From CAYUEN01 sp964443745 (lineage in GTDB: Bacteria > Campylobacterota > Campylobacteria > Campylobacterales > QNZT01), in assembly GCA_964443745.1 (NCBI GenBank), contig CAYUEN010000054.1, positions 1-6,592 on the forward strand: 6,592 bases of DNA. The letters are read 5' to 3'. This document shows, in pieces, positions 5,492-6,592 of the stretch; the first letter of the stretch is position 1, and the number at the start of each line of letters is the position of its first letter. The position numbers and the translations under genes were made by a program. A model generated the notes under the pieces. The model was not told the origin of the DNA and searched no databases. It saw nothing but the letters and a program-made list of their open reading frames with translations.

Positions 5492-5635
5492 TAGCGGCCG
5501 TTGGAGGCAGCTTGCGGGACTATACCTGAATCCACATATCTATAGAATTAAAATAATTTTTTTTTAAATAATTAAAATCAAATTATATGAAGTTTATGGT
5601 TTTGTTTTTTTAATGCAACGTCAGAGGAAAGAGCC
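5492..5635. promoter_or_regulatory. Divergent upstream region between dcd and the outer-membrane gene; AT-rich core with T9 tract
   Basis: No gene is seen. The part next to dcd (5492-5530) is GC-balanced. Bases 5540-5615 are extremely AT-rich, with a run of nine T (5557-5565) and the nonamer AATTAAAAT at 5546-5554 and 5570-5578. This stretch may act as a curved or UP-like upstream element for the rightward promoter, whose -10 is at 5636. Confidence 0.45.
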
Positions 5636-5641
5636 TATAAT
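5636..5641 (+). promoter_or_regulatory. -10 box (TATAAT) for the outer-membrane protein gene
   Basis: A perfect TATAAT lies 31 bases before the ATG at 5673. Transcription would start near 5648, leaving a leader of about 25 bases with AGGAG (5662-5666) 6 bases before the ATG. The -35 region is not consensus, but T-rich DNA upstream (TTTGTTTTTTTAA, 5601-5613) fits the vegetative promoter style of Campylobacterota. Confidence 0.65.
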
Positions 5642-5672
5642 TAACCCCATAACAAGGATACAGGAGTTACGA

Positions 5673-6592
5673 ATGAAACGAAGATTCCCGCCAGCTCTTT
5701 CTCTGGTCCTGGTAGGCGCACTGACCTGCACACTGGGTGCCGCCCGCTATGAGATCACCCCTACAATTTCCAAAAAGATCTACAACTACAGTGCCGATCG
5801 TGCACTTCAGGATGGAAAGCTATTCTACGGTATCAGAGGTTCACTCTATCTGAACAGAAAAACAGCCGTGTTGGCGGGCGTCGAAATTTCGAACACCAAT
5901 CGAATGGGAGATGGAGGGGATACGGATGTCGAGCGCATCCTGGTCGGTGCGACCTACGAACCTTTGGCACATAAAAATATGCGTGTTCAACCCTACCTCA
6001 TCGCCGGGGGTGGATACGAAAAGGTTCACAGGGAGATTCCGGGTGTAAGTTCTCAGGGATATTATACCGCAGGGGGCGGACTCAAAATCAAAATAAACCC
6101 GAAGACGGATCTTGTCACCGAAGCCAGACTCATTCACAAAATGGACGATGAGGATGACGATATCATGGGAACGCTTGGCGTCGGTTTCAAACTGGGAGAC
6201 CTTGGAGAATGCCTCCCTCCCAAAACCGCACAGAAAAGAGCGATGAGTCTTGCGGAACTCGCCGCACTCTGTCAGACGCAGAAGAAGTGGGTCAAACCCG
6301 CCGATGTCACCTCCAGCCACACATCGGCGGTACCTGAAGCGACTCCGGAGAGCACATCCGAAGCGCCTGCCGCACCCGCAACCGCCCCTTCGACAGAAGT
6401 GACCACCCCCGCAAAGAAAAAAGAAACGCAAAAACCCATCATCGTAGAGGAGTCCTATCCAAAAGATCTAAAACCCGAAGAGATCGAAGAGATCAAAAAG
6501 GCGGAACAGTCTAAGAAAGCGACGACCGTAACCCGCACCGTCACCACACAAACCACCCCCGCCACTTCCTCGAAACAGGAAATCAAACCGGT
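5673..6592 (+). CDS. OmpA-like outer-membrane beta-barrel protein, 3' end outside window
   Basis: 306 residues are visible and no stop is reached. Residues 1-23 or 24 form a Sec signal peptide (MKRR, a hydrophobic core, then LGAA, with cleavage likely before RYEITP); the Cys at 19 does not fit a lipobox. Residues 26-175 give eight alternating amphipathic strands (about 26-35, 49-60, 64-75, 86-97, 104-118, 127-141, 145-156, 164-175), with Gly-rich strands such as LIAGGGYEKV and YYTAGGGLKI: an 8-stranded barrel of the OmpA/porin-like class. A short periplasmic segment holds two Cys (180 and 200), then a Pro/Thr/Ala/Ser-rich linker (208-250) and a Lys/Glu-rich part (250-306). This layout usually precedes a C-terminal OmpA peptidoglycan-binding domain, but that part is outside the window, so the family is not certain. 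The gene has its own promoter, divergent from dcd. Likely roles are envelope anchoring or surface interaction. Confidence 0.85.
   Translation, partial: MKRRFPPALSLVLVGALTCTLGAARYEITPTISKKIYNYSADRALQDGKLFYGIRGSLYLNRKTAVLAGVEISNTNRMGDGGDTDVERILVGATYEPLAHKNMRVQPYLIAGGGYEKVHREIPGVSSQGYYTAGGGLKIKINPKTDLVTEARLIHKMDDEDDDIMGTLGVGFKLGDLGECLPPKTAQKRAMSLAELAALCQTQKKWVKPADVTSSHTSAVPEATPESTSEAPAAPATAPSTEVTTPAKKKETQKPIIVEESYPKDLKPEEIEEIKKAEQSKKATTVTRTVTTQTTPATSSKQEIKP

Noticed and set aside
5699..5750. Possible lipoprotein signal in the outer-membrane protein (Cys19)
   Set aside because: The residues before the Cys (Gly-Ala-Leu-Thr) do not fit a lipobox, which needs Gly/Ala/Ser next to the Cys, and a normal signal-peptidase I site (LGAA) follows.
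5841..6431. Minus-strand 196-codon open frame with a Cys/Gly/Arg-rich N-terminus
   Set aside because: It is antisense to the outer-membrane gene, which has a signal peptide, barrel pattern, promoter and ribosome site; the Cys-rich look comes from the complement of the Pro/Ala/Thr linker codons.

Overview
This 6.6-kb window looks like the chromosome of a Campylobacterota (epsilonproteobacterial) organism. The protein sequences of Dcd, Dxr, CdsA and the short NFACT/RqcH-type protein resemble Campylobacter/Sulfurimonas-type versions. The gene order tsaD, dxr, cdsA, small coiled-coil gene, NFACT gene matches, from memory, the Cj1344c-Cj1349c neighbourhood of Campylobacter jejuni. Coding sequence is rich in ATC, CTC and GCG codons, so GC content is clearly higher than in Campylobacter or Helicobacter. 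A free-living vent or sediment lineage (Hydrogenimonas-, Nitratifractor- or Sulfurovum-like) is a guess, not a demonstration.

Layout. Bases 1-964 (minus) hold most of tsaD, cut at its 3' end by the window edge. Bases 965-1127 are an AT-rich divergent promoter region with two small dyads. Bases 1128-1331 (plus) encode a 67-residue, very acidic protein I do not recognise. A perfect 12-bp hairpin at 1335-1361 separates it from the convergent dxr and contains dxr's stop codon. From 5461 down to 1355 (minus) runs a tight five-gene unit: dcd, rqcH-like NFACT gene, a 108-residue charged protein, cdsA and dxr. Its gaps are 4, 10 and 41 bp, and cdsA overlaps dxr by 4 bp. Bases 5462-5672 are a second divergent promoter region. 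From 5673 to the right edge (plus) lies an incomplete outer-membrane beta-barrel gene with a Pro/Thr/Ala-rich linker.

Together the minus-strand genes are housekeeping functions: dUMP precursor supply (Dcd), rescue of stalled ribosomes (RqcH-like), CDP-diacylglycerol synthesis for phospholipids (CdsA), the committed step of MEP isoprenoid synthesis (Dxr) and tRNA t6A37 modification (TsaD). They share a transcript rather than a pathway.

I see no mobile element, CRISPR array, tRNA, rRNA or phage gene. I found no convincing new multi-gene system. The items most worth a second look are the acidic 67-residue gene inserted on the opposite strand between dxr and tsaD, the apparent loss of the HhH domain in the RqcH homologue, and the uncharacterised 108-residue gene translationally coupled to it.
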